A stretch of DNA of 38,832 bases from Pseudorhodobacter antarcticus (GTDB taxonomy: Bacteria > Pseudomonadota > Alphaproteobacteria > Rhodobacterales > Rhodobacteraceae). The notes below the pieces were generated by a model. That model saw only the letters and a program-made list of their open reading frames with translations, did not search any database and was not told the origin of the DNA. The stretch lies in assembly GCF_900110135.1 (NCBI RefSeq), contig NZ_FOCO01000029.1, positions 1 to 38,832 on the forward strand, written 5' to 3'. Positions within the stretch are counted from its first letter, which is position 1, and every line of letters begins with the position of its first letter. Shown here piece by piece: positions 1 through 7,242 of this stretch. A program made the translations under genes and the position numbers.

Positions 1-267
1 CCGTTCAGCGCATCAGGCGGGGCGCTGCTCTTCCATCTGTTGAGCAAGCTTTACGAGCGCACCAGCGTCGTGATCACCACAAACCTCAGCTTCAGCGAAT
101 GGGCCACCGTCTTCGGCGATGCCAAAATGACCACCGCTCTGCTCGACCGACTGACCCACCGCTGCCACATCTTGGAGACCGGAAACGACAGCTTCCGCTT
201 CAAGGCAAGCTCAGCCGCTGCGGCCCGAAAAAGGAAGGAGCCCAGCATTGTCTTGACGCCAGCATAA
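1..267 (+). CDS. istB: IS21-family ATP-binding helper protein IstB, C-terminal part
   Basis: The frame is open from the first base, so the gene begins outside the window; 88 residues are visible. The tail carries the IstB block around [20 protein letters not shown], then [19 protein letters not shown], which is the end of the AAA+ (DnaA-like) domain of the IS21 helper ATPase. IstB assists the IstA DDE transposase in strand transfer and target choice. It ends in TAA at 265-267, and typical IS21 terminal repeats follow about 20 bp later, so the element finishes here. Whether istA and the other IS end are intact cannot be seen. Confidence 0.93.
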   Translation, partial: PFSASGGALLFHLLSKLYERTSVVITTNLSFSEWATVFGDAKMTTALLDRLTHRCHILETGNDSFRFKASSAAAARKRKEPSIVLTPA

Positions 268-288
268 CTCGCGGAACATAACCTAAAG

Positions 289-342
289 GTGGCTCACTTC
301 TCGATGGAAAACCCGGCTCACATTTGCGTGGAAATTAACACG
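289..342 (+). repeat. Terminal repeats at the right end of the IS21 element
   Basis: Two related 26-bp direct copies lie head to tail. The first (289-314) begins GGTGGCTCACTTCTCGATGG and the second (315-340) begins CGGCTCACATTTGCGTGG; both share the GGCTCAC...TGGAAA pattern. Such multiple terminal repeats are known transposase-binding sites of IS21-family ends. The exact last base of the IS is uncertain because the other end is outside the window. Confidence 0.75.
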
Positions 343-738
343 TCACTTCTAAGCGTCCCGGCGATACGGTGTCAACAAGAAATTGCCACGCCAGTTCCGT
401 AAGGCCATGAATAAAAACAGTTATTCCGGATTTTTCAAGACGCCCGGAAAAAACTGAAACGACCTTCGAATTCAGCAGCACTCTAGGTGCTCGGCACAAG
501 TCGATCTGAGTGTTTGGTCTGACTTGCGGTTCGCACGATTGCTTTTGCAGAAGTGGGCGTATTTAAGTTCAATGGCACGCTGCAGCCACCCTTGCCCAGC
601 ACGGGCAACGCCGTGTCCAGGGGCGCAAGTCCAATGCGCCCATTGGTGCAGGTCATCCTCGGGAAGACCAATCGATGCACGTTTTTTCCGGTTACACTCT
701 GAGTTAAGGCGGGGCTGGATGCAGACGCCGACCGGGTC

Positions 739-766
739 CATGACGGGTGATGAACATGCGTATAAT
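739..766 (+). promoter_or_regulatory. Possible promoter (TATAAT -10)
   Basis: A perfect TATAAT lies at 761-766, and a weak -35-like CATGAC lies 16 bp upstream at 739-744. No open reading frame with a ribosome-binding site follows, so any transcript from here would be non-coding. A second TATAAT at 863-868 has TTCGAC 18 bp upstream. This is motif matching only. Confidence 0.3.
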
Positions 767-1162
767 CGTTATATCCCAATGGCTTAATGGATAAAGAGAA
801 GTCGTAGCGAAAATCTTTTGGAAAAATTTCGGAATCGATTCGACAGAAAATCATTCTTTTTCTATAATGAAGGAAGGTCAGCTAAAAAACGTTGGCTTAG
901 ACATGAAGACTGCGTGGCTTCGATCCAGGTGTTCCGCTTAGGTATACCAACTACATGGATGGTCATTATCATAGAGACTCAAGGCGGAGCCCAGACGATG
1001 CGGGCTTCAACCCCTCGAGTTCAGTGACACGCGACTGAGCTGAGGTCCTTCGATCATTTTTCGACGGGCTTCCGCACATGTCAAATTCGGCTCTCAAATT
1101 TTGTTCCTCCGCGGCTTTTCTGCTGGTGGATACCTGTGCCCGCGGAAGCGCTTTGGCGCACC

Positions 1163-1190
1163 GGCTTGTCGTTGGACAGGCCGGCTTTTC
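1163..1190 (+). terminator. Possible terminator hairpin in the gene-poor stretch
   Basis: The arms CCGGCTTGTC and GGACAGGCCGG form a GC-rich stem with a very short loop and one bulge, followed by CTTTTC. It lies about 400 bp after the TATAAT at 761, so the two could bracket a non-coding transcript. The T-run is short, so efficiency is uncertain. Confidence 0.35.
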
Positions 1191-1452
1191 TGCATGTTTT
1201 CATGAAGGAAACGGTCTGCGCGCGAGATCGGTCGTGACTCATCTTGAAGCGGTCGGCCTCTGGAAAAATAAATCAGCCGCAGGATTCCAAAATACACTGA
1301 AAAATCAGTGTGTTGACTCGAATCGAGCGGTCTGCACAGTCATCGAAGGCAAGCAAAAAAAAGCTGTCGGATGCCTCGTTTGTGATCACAGAGGACTGAG
1401 GCGCACGCAAGGAATGGGGGGTGGAACGATGACGCAAGGGCCATAATCGCAA

Positions 1453-1485
1453 AAAGCCCGGACCGTTGCAGGGTCCGAGCTTTGA
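1453..1485 (+). terminator. Possible terminator hairpin upstream of tnsA
   Basis: AGCCCGGACC and GGTCCGAGCT pair at nine of ten positions around a short loop. The poly-A before and weak T-tract after (TTTGAT) are compatible with a bidirectional terminator insulating the tns operon from upstream transcription. Seen by eye only. Confidence 0.4.
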
Positions 1486-1604
1486 TATTCATCGACTGCT
1501 GAGTCGACTTCATTGCATGGGTTTTAGATACCCGAAGTTCTCAGTTCAGTCAAACGGCATTCACCGGGGCTTCGCCACCGGCCTGAGAAATATGGACTAA
1601 AATC

Positions 1605-2393
1605 ATGGAAACAAGACAGAAAGAAAGTGGCGTCTTCACAACAAGTGGAGCTCATCCGACAACACACAATGCGCCGCGGCGCAACCTCGCCCACAGTAAA
1701 GTCGGACCGCCTCTCTTGGCAGATCCTGAGGACCCGATGCGTGTAAATCGGTCTCATCTCGAGAAAATGGAAATTGGCAAGTCCAGCGCCAGTTGTAAGG
1801 TATCTTTGGTCACCCGGTTGCACCGCACCGCCGCCCTACAAGAATTCTGGTGTGCGTCCTTTGAAGAGGCGCAGGTCTATGAAAACTTGGCTGCCCATTC
1901 AAACGTGCTGAATTTCAAGGAACAGCTGACGCGCGTTGACTACATCGCGGGAGATGGTTCGGCGACACACACCAAGGTGGACGCACATGTTCTGCTGCGC
2001 AACGGCGACGAGCTGCTTGTTTCCGTCAAGTATGACGAAAAGGCGCGTCGGCCTTCCTATCTGGCGGAAGTGGCGGACATCGCGGCGCAGTGCTCACCCG
2101 AAATCGCAGACTCTTTTGCGGTCATGTCACGTTATCACTTTCACCCGGCTTGGCGTGAATGCGCCCGGAAGATCCACCTTGTCCGTCGCGGCTGGGATCC
2201 GGAAGCCGATAGCGCCGTCTTGGACGTGGTCCGCGAGCTTCCGGAGTCGTTTACTTTTGGAGAATTGGTCAGGGCTGCGGGATTGGAAAACCGTGGCTGG
2301 CGCGCCGCGATCCGGTTGATCGGCGATGGTGACATTCACAAGCACCCGCTCGACTTGTTTGAAAATGACCTGATCTGCCGGAGGGCGGCATGA
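1605..2393 (+). CDS. tnsA: Tn7-like transposase subunit TnsA, endonuclease
   Basis: TnsA cuts the 5' ends of the transposon so that Tn7-like elements move by cut-and-paste. The 262-residue product has the PD-(D/E)xK pattern expected for the TnsA N-terminal domain: the Glu region in FEEAQVYENLA, then the FKEQ block, Asp in KVDAHVLL and Lys in LLVSVKYDEKA. A C-terminal winged-helix-like part follows (ELVRAAGLENRGWRAAIRLI), as in TnsA proteins that contact TnsC. The first about 45 residues look unlike the family, so translation may start later, for example at the ATG at 1737. The stop overlaps the tnsB start by four bases (ATGA), implying translational coupling. The assignment rests on motif order and on its place before tnsB and tnsC. 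Confidence 0.8.
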   Translation: METRQKESGVFTTSGAHPTTHNAPRRNLAHSKVGPPLLADPEDPMRVNRSHLEKMEIGKSSASCKVSLVTRLHRTAALQEFWCASFEEAQVYENLAAHSNVLNFKEQLTRVDYIAGDGSATHTKVDAHVLLRNGDELLVSVKYDEKARRPSYLAEVADIAAQCSPEIADSFAVMSRYHFHPAWRECARKIHLVRRGWDPEADSAVLDVVRELPESFTFGELVRAAGLENRGWRAAIRLIGDGDIHKHPLDLFENDLICRRAA

Positions 2394-2893
2394 GTTACTT
2401 TTCCGCAATCACCGCTGCCGATCGCATTTTGTTCGAAGGGAACGAAGTCACCAAAATCATACCGCTCAAGAATGATCGCGGGGGCGTTGTCACACACTAT
2501 CAGCTGTCGGTCAGGCTTCCGGAACGAGGCATCGATTTCAGGAAGTTCTCGGTCGAGGAAATTGCACATCTGTTGGAGTGCGAGCTCCTTATTGTTGAAA
2601 AAGGTTATCACAGTCTGGCCCGTCAGACTGATCGTGCCCTGCAAGGCACCGATGAGATATTCGGTGCGAAACGGAAGCAGCGCGCACGCATCGATAGGAT
2701 CACGTTCCTTTGCCTTCGCATGGCCCACTATTGCAAGATGGGCATGCCCTTGACCCCCGAGGGGATTGAACTTCGGCGGCCGCAACTGGAGCGCGAATAT
2801 CGCGATCATCAGGCGCGTATGGACTACGGGACCGAAAAATCCAATTCGACGCAGAGTCTGAAACCGTTGCCGGCAAATACAACGCTTCTCTAA
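2390..2893 (+). pseudogene. tnsB: tnsB, 5' part (N-terminal DNA-binding region, ends at premature stop)
   Basis: This 167-residue frame is the amino-terminal portion of a Tn7-like TnsB. It ends PANTTLL at TAA 2891-2893, and the next codons in the same frame continue directly with YYRKIRKGQHNPKVFLPPR, the natural continuation of the protein. No base is missing or added: a single codon has become TAA. The segment contains a helix-rich region (about residues 57-120) and the block RRPQLEREYRDHQARMDYGT that precedes the catalytic domain in this family. It would bind the transposon-end repeats. Unless the stop is read through or the halves cooperate, tnsB is inactive. Confidence 0.75.
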
Positions 2894-2932
2894 TACTACC
2901 GCAAAATCCGGAAAGGGCAGCATAACCCGAAA

Positions 2933-4627
2933 GTGTTTTTGCCGCCCCGCGCCGAGCCGATCGACATCGATCATCAAGAGGCGATCGATTTACATTACAT
3001 ACTCATAATCCTCTATGAATACGCCAGCGCAACTAAGATCGCGAAATGTGATGTCGCGCAGAAGGCCGTCAAAGGAGTAGAGGAAGAAAACGATAGGCGC
3101 CGTTCGCATGGATTTCCGGTCCTCATCAAGGTCAGATCGGCCAGGACCTATGAGCGCTGGATAGACGAACTTCTTGATCCTTACACGGTTGTCCTTCAGC
3201 GTGAAGGGCTCGCAGCCGCAAAAGCCAAATTCGACTCGGTCGAAGGCGGAATGCAGGCCAGCGAGATCGGTGGGCAAGTAATCTTTGACGCGTGGAGGGT
3301 CCACGTGGTCACCCTCGATGCGACTCGTGAACAGCTTATTAGAATGACCGCGGAACAGCGCGCGAAAGTCCGGCGAATCCGGCGCTGGGTCATTGTTGCA
3401 ATCGACGCTGCCACGAGGGTCATTTTGGGGTATGCCTTTTGTGACGCCCCGAACCAGGACGCGTCTCTGAAAGCTCTCCGGCTTTGTTTTGCGGACAAGA
3501 CCTTTCTGTTGGAAGAGGCGGGCCTGCGCAACGCCACTTGGAGTCACCGCACCCCCATCCATTTGGTGTCAACCGACTCGGGGTCGGAGTTCGGCAAACA
3601 TCCTTTTGGTGGCGCTCTGTTCGGCGAAGCGGTGCGGCGATTGACGGGGTCATTTCTGAACGCGGTCACCGGAGTCCCGGAGCTGCGTGGAACCATCGAG
3701 CGGCTTTTCCTGACCTTTGAACTGAGATGGGCCCGCTACCAGCCTGGCTGGACTGCAGGAAGCGTCGCCCAGCTCAATGACCGAAAGCCCTTTTTCGAAG
3801 CCTGTATGTCGGACGACGAATTGGAGAGAAACTTCGTGCAATTCATTGCCGACTACAATAACGCGCCGCATCGCGGGCTCAACTTCGGCACCCCCGCAGG
3901 TGAGTGGGAAAAAAAGTCCAAGGATCCCATCTTTGATCTTTCATTGCTTCCCGGACCAGCCGCGCTGCGGGAGGCTTGCGGCACATATGAGGCCGCCGGC
4001 GTTTCGGAGGCGGGCATCCGCTTCAAGGGTTTGAGCTATTCGAATGAATTCATTCGCGATCAGCGGCTGGTGAAGGGCGTGGACAGGATTGCCCAGCCCG
4101 GCGAAAAACTTGAGATCAAAATGGACCCGATGGATCTGGGTGCGATTTCGGTTCTTGCCGATGGCGACCTCATTTCCGTGCGGTGCCTTGACGACACGAT
4201 GCGCGGTAAAACACTTGCTTGGTGGACCGGTGAACAGGCGCGCCGGCGGGCAGTGGCAAAGCAAGACGCAGATCTGAGAGCTCCGGCACGTGACGAGGCG
4301 CGGAAAGCCTGGCAGGGCGAAACCGCCGCGATCGCTCAGTCGGCAGGTGTGAACGTGGGCGGCCGAACCCTTGCAGAAATCGATCAGTCTGCACGTCAGA
4401 TGAGTTTCGGAAAAGGCCGCCATGAAAAACCGTTCGTTGGCCGGGAAGAACATGTTGATCCCATCACCAGCGGCAACAAGATCGGCGTTCCGGTTGAAGA
4501 AGAAGACGTGCATTCGTCCTCTGAACCTGACGCCGCGACAGGCACCAGCAGGGCAAATCCGCTCGATAAGTTTCGTTCACGGGGCAATCGCACCCCTCAT
4601 TCTACAACAAGAAAAGGAGGCCGGTAA
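2933..4627 (+). CDS. tnsB: tnsB, 3' part: DDE transposase core of the split TnsB
   Basis: TnsB cleaves the 3' ends of the transposon and joins them to target DNA. This part carries the RNase H-like DDE core. Counting from the original start at 2390, the likely catalytic residues are D300 (IFDAW), D396 (VSTDSGSEFG) and E437 (RGTIERLF), all present. A beta-barrel and tail region follows, including a C-terminal stretch that in Tn7 contacts TnsC. The frame is the same as that of the upstream segment ending at the TAA at 2891. The nearest restart is a GTG at 2933 with no well-spaced ribosome site, so independent expression is doubtful. The stop overlaps the tnsC start by one base (TAATG). Reconstructed full length is 745 residues. 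Confidence 0.8.
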   Translation: MFLPPRAEPIDIDHQEAIDLHYILIILYEYASATKIAKCDVAQKAVKGVEEENDRRRSHGFPVLIKVRSARTYERWIDELLDPYTVVLQREGLAAAKAKFDSVEGGMQASEIGGQVIFDAWRVHVVTLDATREQLIRMTAEQRAKVRRIRRWVIVAIDAATRVILGYAFCDAPNQDASLKALRLCFADKTFLLEEAGLRNATWSHRTPIHLVSTDSGSEFGKHPFGGALFGEAVRRLTGSFLNAVTGVPELRGTIERLFLTFELRWARYQPGWTAGSVAQLNDRKPFFEACMSDDELERNFVQFIADYNNAPHRGLNFGTPAGEWEKKSKDPIFDLSLLPGPAALREACGTYEAAGVSEAGIRFKGLSYSNEFIRDQRLVKGVDRIAQPGEKLEIKMDPMDLGAISVLADGDLISVRCLDDTMRGKTLAWWTGEQARRRAVAKQDADLRAPARDEARKAWQGETAAIAQSAGVNVGGRTLAEIDQSARQMSFGKGRHEKPFVGREEHVDPITSGNKIGVPVEEEDVHSSSEPDAATGTSRANPLDKFRSRGNRTPHSTTRKGGR

Positions 4628-5637
4628 TGCCTATAGACAATAGCATCGCTGAGTTGGAGGCAGTTCGCAGGAACGAAAACGCGATGGCGGATCTTTCAAC
4701 CACATTCTTCGAGACCGAAACGTTCCAGACAATGCGCAATCGCATTTTTCGTGTTCTCGAGGCAAGAGACGCAAACCTGCGTCGCGGGCAGTTTGAACAG
4801 AAAGGCGCATGTCTGATCGGTCCCCCTGGAAGCGGAAAGTCGCGGATGGTGAAAGAGGCCATCCGGAGGTATGAAACTGCTGCAGTTGCGACTGGTGGGC
4901 GCGAGTATGGGCACGAGATTGTCAGCGCAATTGTGCCTGGAAAAGCTGGCGTGAAAGAAACCTGCCGCGCCGTTCTGAACAAGCTGGACTACCCCACCCG
5001 GGGAGAAAGGACTGAAGAGTATCTGATCGGGTGCCTGAAAACGCAACTCGAAGAACGTCGCATCGCGGCGGTTCACCTCGACGAAGTGCAGGATGCTGGC
5101 CGCTATGCCAACGACGACACCATGCAAGGATTCGTAAAGCGTTTTCGGAACCTGATGCAGGAGTCGCCGTGGCCCGTATGCTTGATCCTGACATCGACAT
5201 GTGAAGGTCGCGAATTGATCAATTTCGACAAGACGTTGTCTCGACGTCTCCGGCCGATCGAAATTCGCCCCATGACGGTAGATAGTGATGGCCTCAGTCT
5301 CAGGGAGTCGGCAGGGAAACTGGTTACCTCCGCCGGGCTTTCGCATGGCGGTCTGTTTGATGAACCTGCATTCATGCCCCTTTTCATGCATGCGGCGGCC
5401 TACCGGTTCGGCGTGGCAGTGGAAATGGTCATCGAGGCAATTGGCGAAGCACTGGCGCAAGGCCAAGATGAGGTCAATCTCGACCACTTCGCTGAAGCGT
5501 ATTTTCTTCGCGCGGACTGCGACGAAGAGATGAATCCGTTCATTTCCGATTATTGGCGCGGGATCGATACGACGATTGTTTTGGATCGGCACAAAGTTGA
5601 GAAAAAAGAGGCTAGGAAGCGCTCAAGGCGGAAGTAA
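4627..5637 (+). CDS. tnsC: Tn7-like AAA+ ATPase TnsC
   Basis: TnsC is the ATP-dependent regulator that links the target selector to the TnsAB transposase. The 336-residue protein has a Walker A GPPGSGKS (residues 65-72), Walker B AAVHLDEVQD (147-156), a sensor-1 strand ending in LILTST (about 185-190) and an arginine-rich SRRLRPIEIRPM segment typical of the TniB/TnsC family. A helical lid follows (FMPLFMHAAAYRFGVAVEMV). It starts within the tnsB stop and is followed after 30 bp by a strong terminator. No TniQ/TnsD target selector follows in this window, so the operon is TnsABC only. All key ATPase motifs are intact, unlike tnsB. Confidence 0.9.
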   Translation: MPIDNSIAELEAVRRNENAMADLSTTFFETETFQTMRNRIFRVLEARDANLRRGQFEQKGACLIGPPGSGKSRMVKEAIRRYETAAVATGGREYGHEIVSAIVPGKAGVKETCRAVLNKLDYPTRGERTEEYLIGCLKTQLEERRIAAVHLDEVQDAGRYANDDTMQGFVKRFRNLMQESPWPVCLILTSTCEGRELINFDKTLSRRLRPIEIRPMTVDSDGLSLRESAGKLVTSAGLSHGGLFDEPAFMPLFMHAAAYRFGVAVEMVIEAIGEALAQGQDEVNLDHFAEAYFLRADCDEEMNPFISDYWRGIDTTIVLDRHKVEKKEARKRSRRK

Positions 5638-5667
5638 CCCTGCGATCAACCACTTTGCGCTCAGACA

Positions 5668-5693
5668 AAAGGCTGCCCTCGGGCGGCCTTTTT
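5668..5693 (+). terminator. Rho-independent terminator after tnsC
   Basis: GGCTGCCC and GGGCGGCC form a stem with a 2-base loop, followed by TTTTTCT. It ends the tnsABC transcript. Confidence 0.85.
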
Positions 5694-5724
5694 CTATTCT
5701 TGCTTACTATCGGTTGAAGGTCAG

Positions 5725-5852
5725 TTGGTATGGAGATGTCGGAAGTTGGTATACGGGTGTCGGCAGGTATGTTTTCTGAGTGTCGGAGAAGATATCAAGT
5801 AATTGATTTGCAACGATAAAAATTATCGATAAGTTGGCGTTTCAGTGTCGAA
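5725..5852 (+). repeat. Tandem end repeats, probable TnsB-binding sites (transposon end 1)
   Basis: Three abutting about 21-bp units share TTGGTAT...TGTCGG: 5725-5745, 5746-5766 and 5767-5788. The third is weaker on its left side. A fourth, looser copy (TTGGCGTTTCAGTGTCGAA) begins at about 5833. All have the same direction. Arrays of about 20-bp directly repeated TnsB sites just inside the transposon end are a hallmark of Tn7-like ends. This array follows the tns operon and its terminator, so it probably marks the end distal to tnsA, with the terminus near the ACCACACA at 5852-5859. Confidence 0.6.
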
Positions 5853-5859
5853 CCACACA

Positions 5860-5884
5860 CTGCCAACGGGGCATAAGCATGCAC
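5860..5884 (-). repeat. Inverted end repeat of a second type (left end of second element)
   Basis: Read on the minus strand this is GTGCATGCTTATGCCCCG followed by TTGGCAG. It matches the direct repeats at 7878-7919 and 7990-8013 but in opposite orientation, as expected for the opposite end of one transposon. It directly abuts the end repeats of the tnsABC element. Confidence 0.6.
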
Positions 5885-6102
5885 GTTTTGGCGTTTTGGT
5901 CTTGTCACGCTTACGTTCCGGTCTTTCAACTCATTTATGCGGCCTTTCGTTTGAATGCCAAGGGGCTTTTACCGCCCAACGATGACTGCCTGCGCCGTGG
6001 ATTATAGAACCCGTTGATATACTGGAAGATCGTGCCTTCTGCCTGACGGCGTGTGTCCCAACGATTGCGCCAGATCAGCTCGGCCTTGATGGATTTGAAG
6101 AA

Positions 6103-6150
6103 AGCGAGGAGGATCAGGAAAGGCCCCGGTGGGGCGTTTCCCCGACGCAA
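6103..6150 (+). repeat. Palindromic insert H in IS3 (diverged, probable)
   Basis: A 48-bp stretch replaces the codons between NSMV and FFKSIK of OrfB while keeping the frame. Read on plus it has GAT next to CAGG, then GGCCCCGGTGGGG and a GGGG...CCCC stem, resembling the family loosely. It adds foreign residues at the third catalytic position. Family membership is less certain than for the other seven. Confidence 0.4.
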
Positions 6151-6189
6151 GACCATCGAATTGTCGTAACAATTGCCCTTGCCGCTCAT

Positions 6190-6226
6190 CCGCTGCCCGG
6201 CAGCGTATGTTTACATGCGCGAGAGG
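6190..6226 (+). repeat. Palindromic insert A in IS3 orfB
   Basis: 37 bp inserted after CAT: CCGCTGCCCGGCAG, a CGTATGT/ACATGCG stem, then GAGAGG. Removing it restores the IS3 reading KVS-MSGKGNCYDNS. 37 is not a multiple of three, so it shifts the frame. Confidence 0.8.
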
Positions 6227-6395
6227 GGAGACCTTGAAGCCGTGCTTCGAAAGAAGCTTCTGATAGTCATGTGAACAGTATTGCGACCCGCGATCCGTAT
6301 GATGAATGCAGCCCTTCGGTGGTTGCCGTAGGGCCACAGCCATGTCCAACGCCCGGATCGCCAGGTCCCGCTTCATGCGATTGCTGACAGCCCAT

Positions 6396-6435
6396 GCTGT
6401 TACCCGGAAGGGATTTGCGTGCAAATCACGCAGGA
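6396..6435 (+). repeat. Palindromic insert F in IS3 orfB (frame preserved)
   Basis: After CAT comes GCTGTTACCCGGAAGG, a GATTTGC/GCAAATC stem and ACGCAGGA. It is a diverged member of the family. Unlike most copies it keeps the frame: OrfB reads RRVI, then about 14 extra residues, then WAVSNRMKRDL. Confidence 0.65.
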
Positions 6436-6596
6436 CGATGACGCGGCGAGAGTAGAGGTCGAGGATGACGGCCAGATATAGCCAGCCTTCGCTGGTCCAG
6501 ATGTAGCTTATGTCACCAGCCCATTTCTGGTTCGGGCCATCCGCACTGAAGTCCTGATCCAGCAGGTTGGGCGCGATGTTGAACGTGTGATCGCTA

Positions 6597-6637
6597 TCCC
6601 CCTCTCGGCAGATTGCGTTGCAATCGCCTGCCGGGCA
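6597..6637 (-). repeat. Palindromic insert B in IS3 orfB
   Basis: On the minus strand after CAT: TGCCCGGCAGG, the GATTGC/GCAATC stem-loop and GAGAGGGG. It separates TQKYKTT from the SDHTFNIAP-type continuation, which resumes in another frame. Confidence 0.8.
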
Positions 6638-6819
6638 ATGGTTGTGGTCTTGTATTTCTGGGTCCTGACGACCTTGATGTTATTCTCGCGCATCAAACGG
6701 CCCACACGCCTGTGACCCACGCTCAACCCCAGTTCTTGCAGTTCTTCAGTCATCCTTGGCCGCCCCTAGCTTTGCAGGCTAAGCCGATGCTGTTCGCGAA
6801 TATGGGCGATAAGAACCAT

Positions 6820-6873
6820 GCCAACCACTGCCCTCTCGTGCATGTAAACATGCACGAGAGGGCAGTGGTTGGC
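6820..6873. repeat. Perfect 26-bp-arm palindrome (insert C) in IS3 orfB
   Basis: Arms 6820-6845 and 6848-6873 are exact reverse complements around a 2-base centre (AA). The inner part CTCTCGTGCATGT matches the GAGAGGG and stem portions of the other inserts, so it looks like a family member in which one half was duplicated in inverted form. It interrupts OrfB after GRPMSQ. Confidence 0.9.
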
Positions 6874-6985
6874 TCATTGGGCGGCCTCGCCACGCACGAA
6901 ACCCACGAGATGTAACCTGCATGATACGGCAGAGAAACTCGACCGGCCAATCTTCTTTCCAGACATCAATGAAGGCAAACCTCAT

Positions 6986-7028
6986 CCCGCTGCCCGGCAG
7001 TGGTTTGTGCAACAAACCATGAGAGGGG
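6986..7028 (+). repeat. Palindromic insert D at the IS3 orfA/orfB junction
   Basis: After CAT: CCCGCTGCCCGGCAGTGG with a GGTTTGT/ACAAACC stem and GAGAGGGGG. It sits immediately before the OrfB start codon (ATG complement of 6983-6985). Confidence 0.82.
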
Positions 7029-7046
7029 GCTTTGGCCTGCAAAGAA

Positions 7047-7085
7047 GCCTAACGCTGAATGTTCCACTCACCTACCGGCCAACGG
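7047..7085 (-). repeat. Palindromic insert G in IS3 orfA (diverged)
   Basis: On the minus strand after GAT: CCGTTGGCCGGTAGG, a TGAGTG/CATTCA stem and AGCGTTAGG. Removing it restores AAI-FFAGQ. It is a weaker match to the family but has the same order of parts. Confidence 0.65.
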
Positions 7086-7200
7086 ATCGCCGCCTTTTTT
7101 AGCACCTCCCTCTCCTCAAGCAGCAGCCGGACTTCTTTGCGAAGACGGGTATCTTCCTTCTCGACGTCCTCGTGCGGCCCCGACATCAGATCATCGTGTT

Positions 7201-7242
7201 CCCTTTCGGGACATTGCCATGCAATGCCCTGTCGGGCAACGG
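7201..7242 (-). repeat. Palindromic insert E in IS3 orfA
   Basis: On the minus strand after CAT: CCGTTGCCCGACAGGG, a CATTGC/GCAATG stem and CCCGAAAGGG. It splits OrfA between KWVQQH and HDDLMSG and shifts the frame. Confidence 0.82.

Larger units (their letters stand above)
343..1604. other. Gene-poor stretch between the IS21 end and tnsA
   Basis: No frame here looks like a real gene; the open frames on both strands are short, compositionally odd and match nothing I recognise. It holds promoter-like TATAAT boxes (761-766 and 863-868), fragments resembling tRNA D-arms and T-arms between 775 and 1035 that do not fold into a cloverleaf by eye, and hairpins near 1163-1190 and 1453-1482. In Tn7-like elements the transposon end normally lies just upstream of tnsA, but I could not find copies of the repeats seen at 5725-5852 here. 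It may be a degenerate cargo or junction region, or may contain a non-coding RNA. Confidence 0.5.
5935..6985 (-). pseudogene. IS3-family transposase OrfB, broken
   Basis: Ordered fragments of an IS3 OrfB can be read on the minus strand: MRFAFIDVWKEDWPVEFL (start at 6985), MTEELQELGLSVGHRRVGRL, then LYLAVILDLYSRRVI, HHTDRGSQYCSHDYQ, MSGKGNCYDNSMV and, at the end, INGFYNPRRRQSSLGGKSP. They lie in different frames because palindromic repeats are inserted at 6190-6226, 6597-6637 and 6820-6873; two more (6103-6150 and 6396-6435) preserve the frame. There is also a TAG where relatives have Tyr (LSLQS-stop-GRPRM, about 6765). The insert at 6103-6150 replaces the segment holding the third catalytic acidic residue (normally VETFF). 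The enzyme is certainly inactive. Confidence 0.88.

Noticed and set aside
940-958. GGTATACCAAC as an inverted TnsB-type site at the tnsA side
   Set aside because: Only the TATACCAA part matches; the CCGACA half is missing and no further copies lie nearby.
775-1035. Complete tRNA genes in the gene-poor region
   Set aside because: D-arm and T-arm-like pieces exist, but anticodon arms and acceptor stems could not be paired into a cloverleaf, so no tRNA is annotated.
1078-1446. A 122-codon open frame upstream of tnsA
   Set aside because: No ribosome site, atypical composition and no recognisable domain; it runs through the hairpin at 1163-1190.
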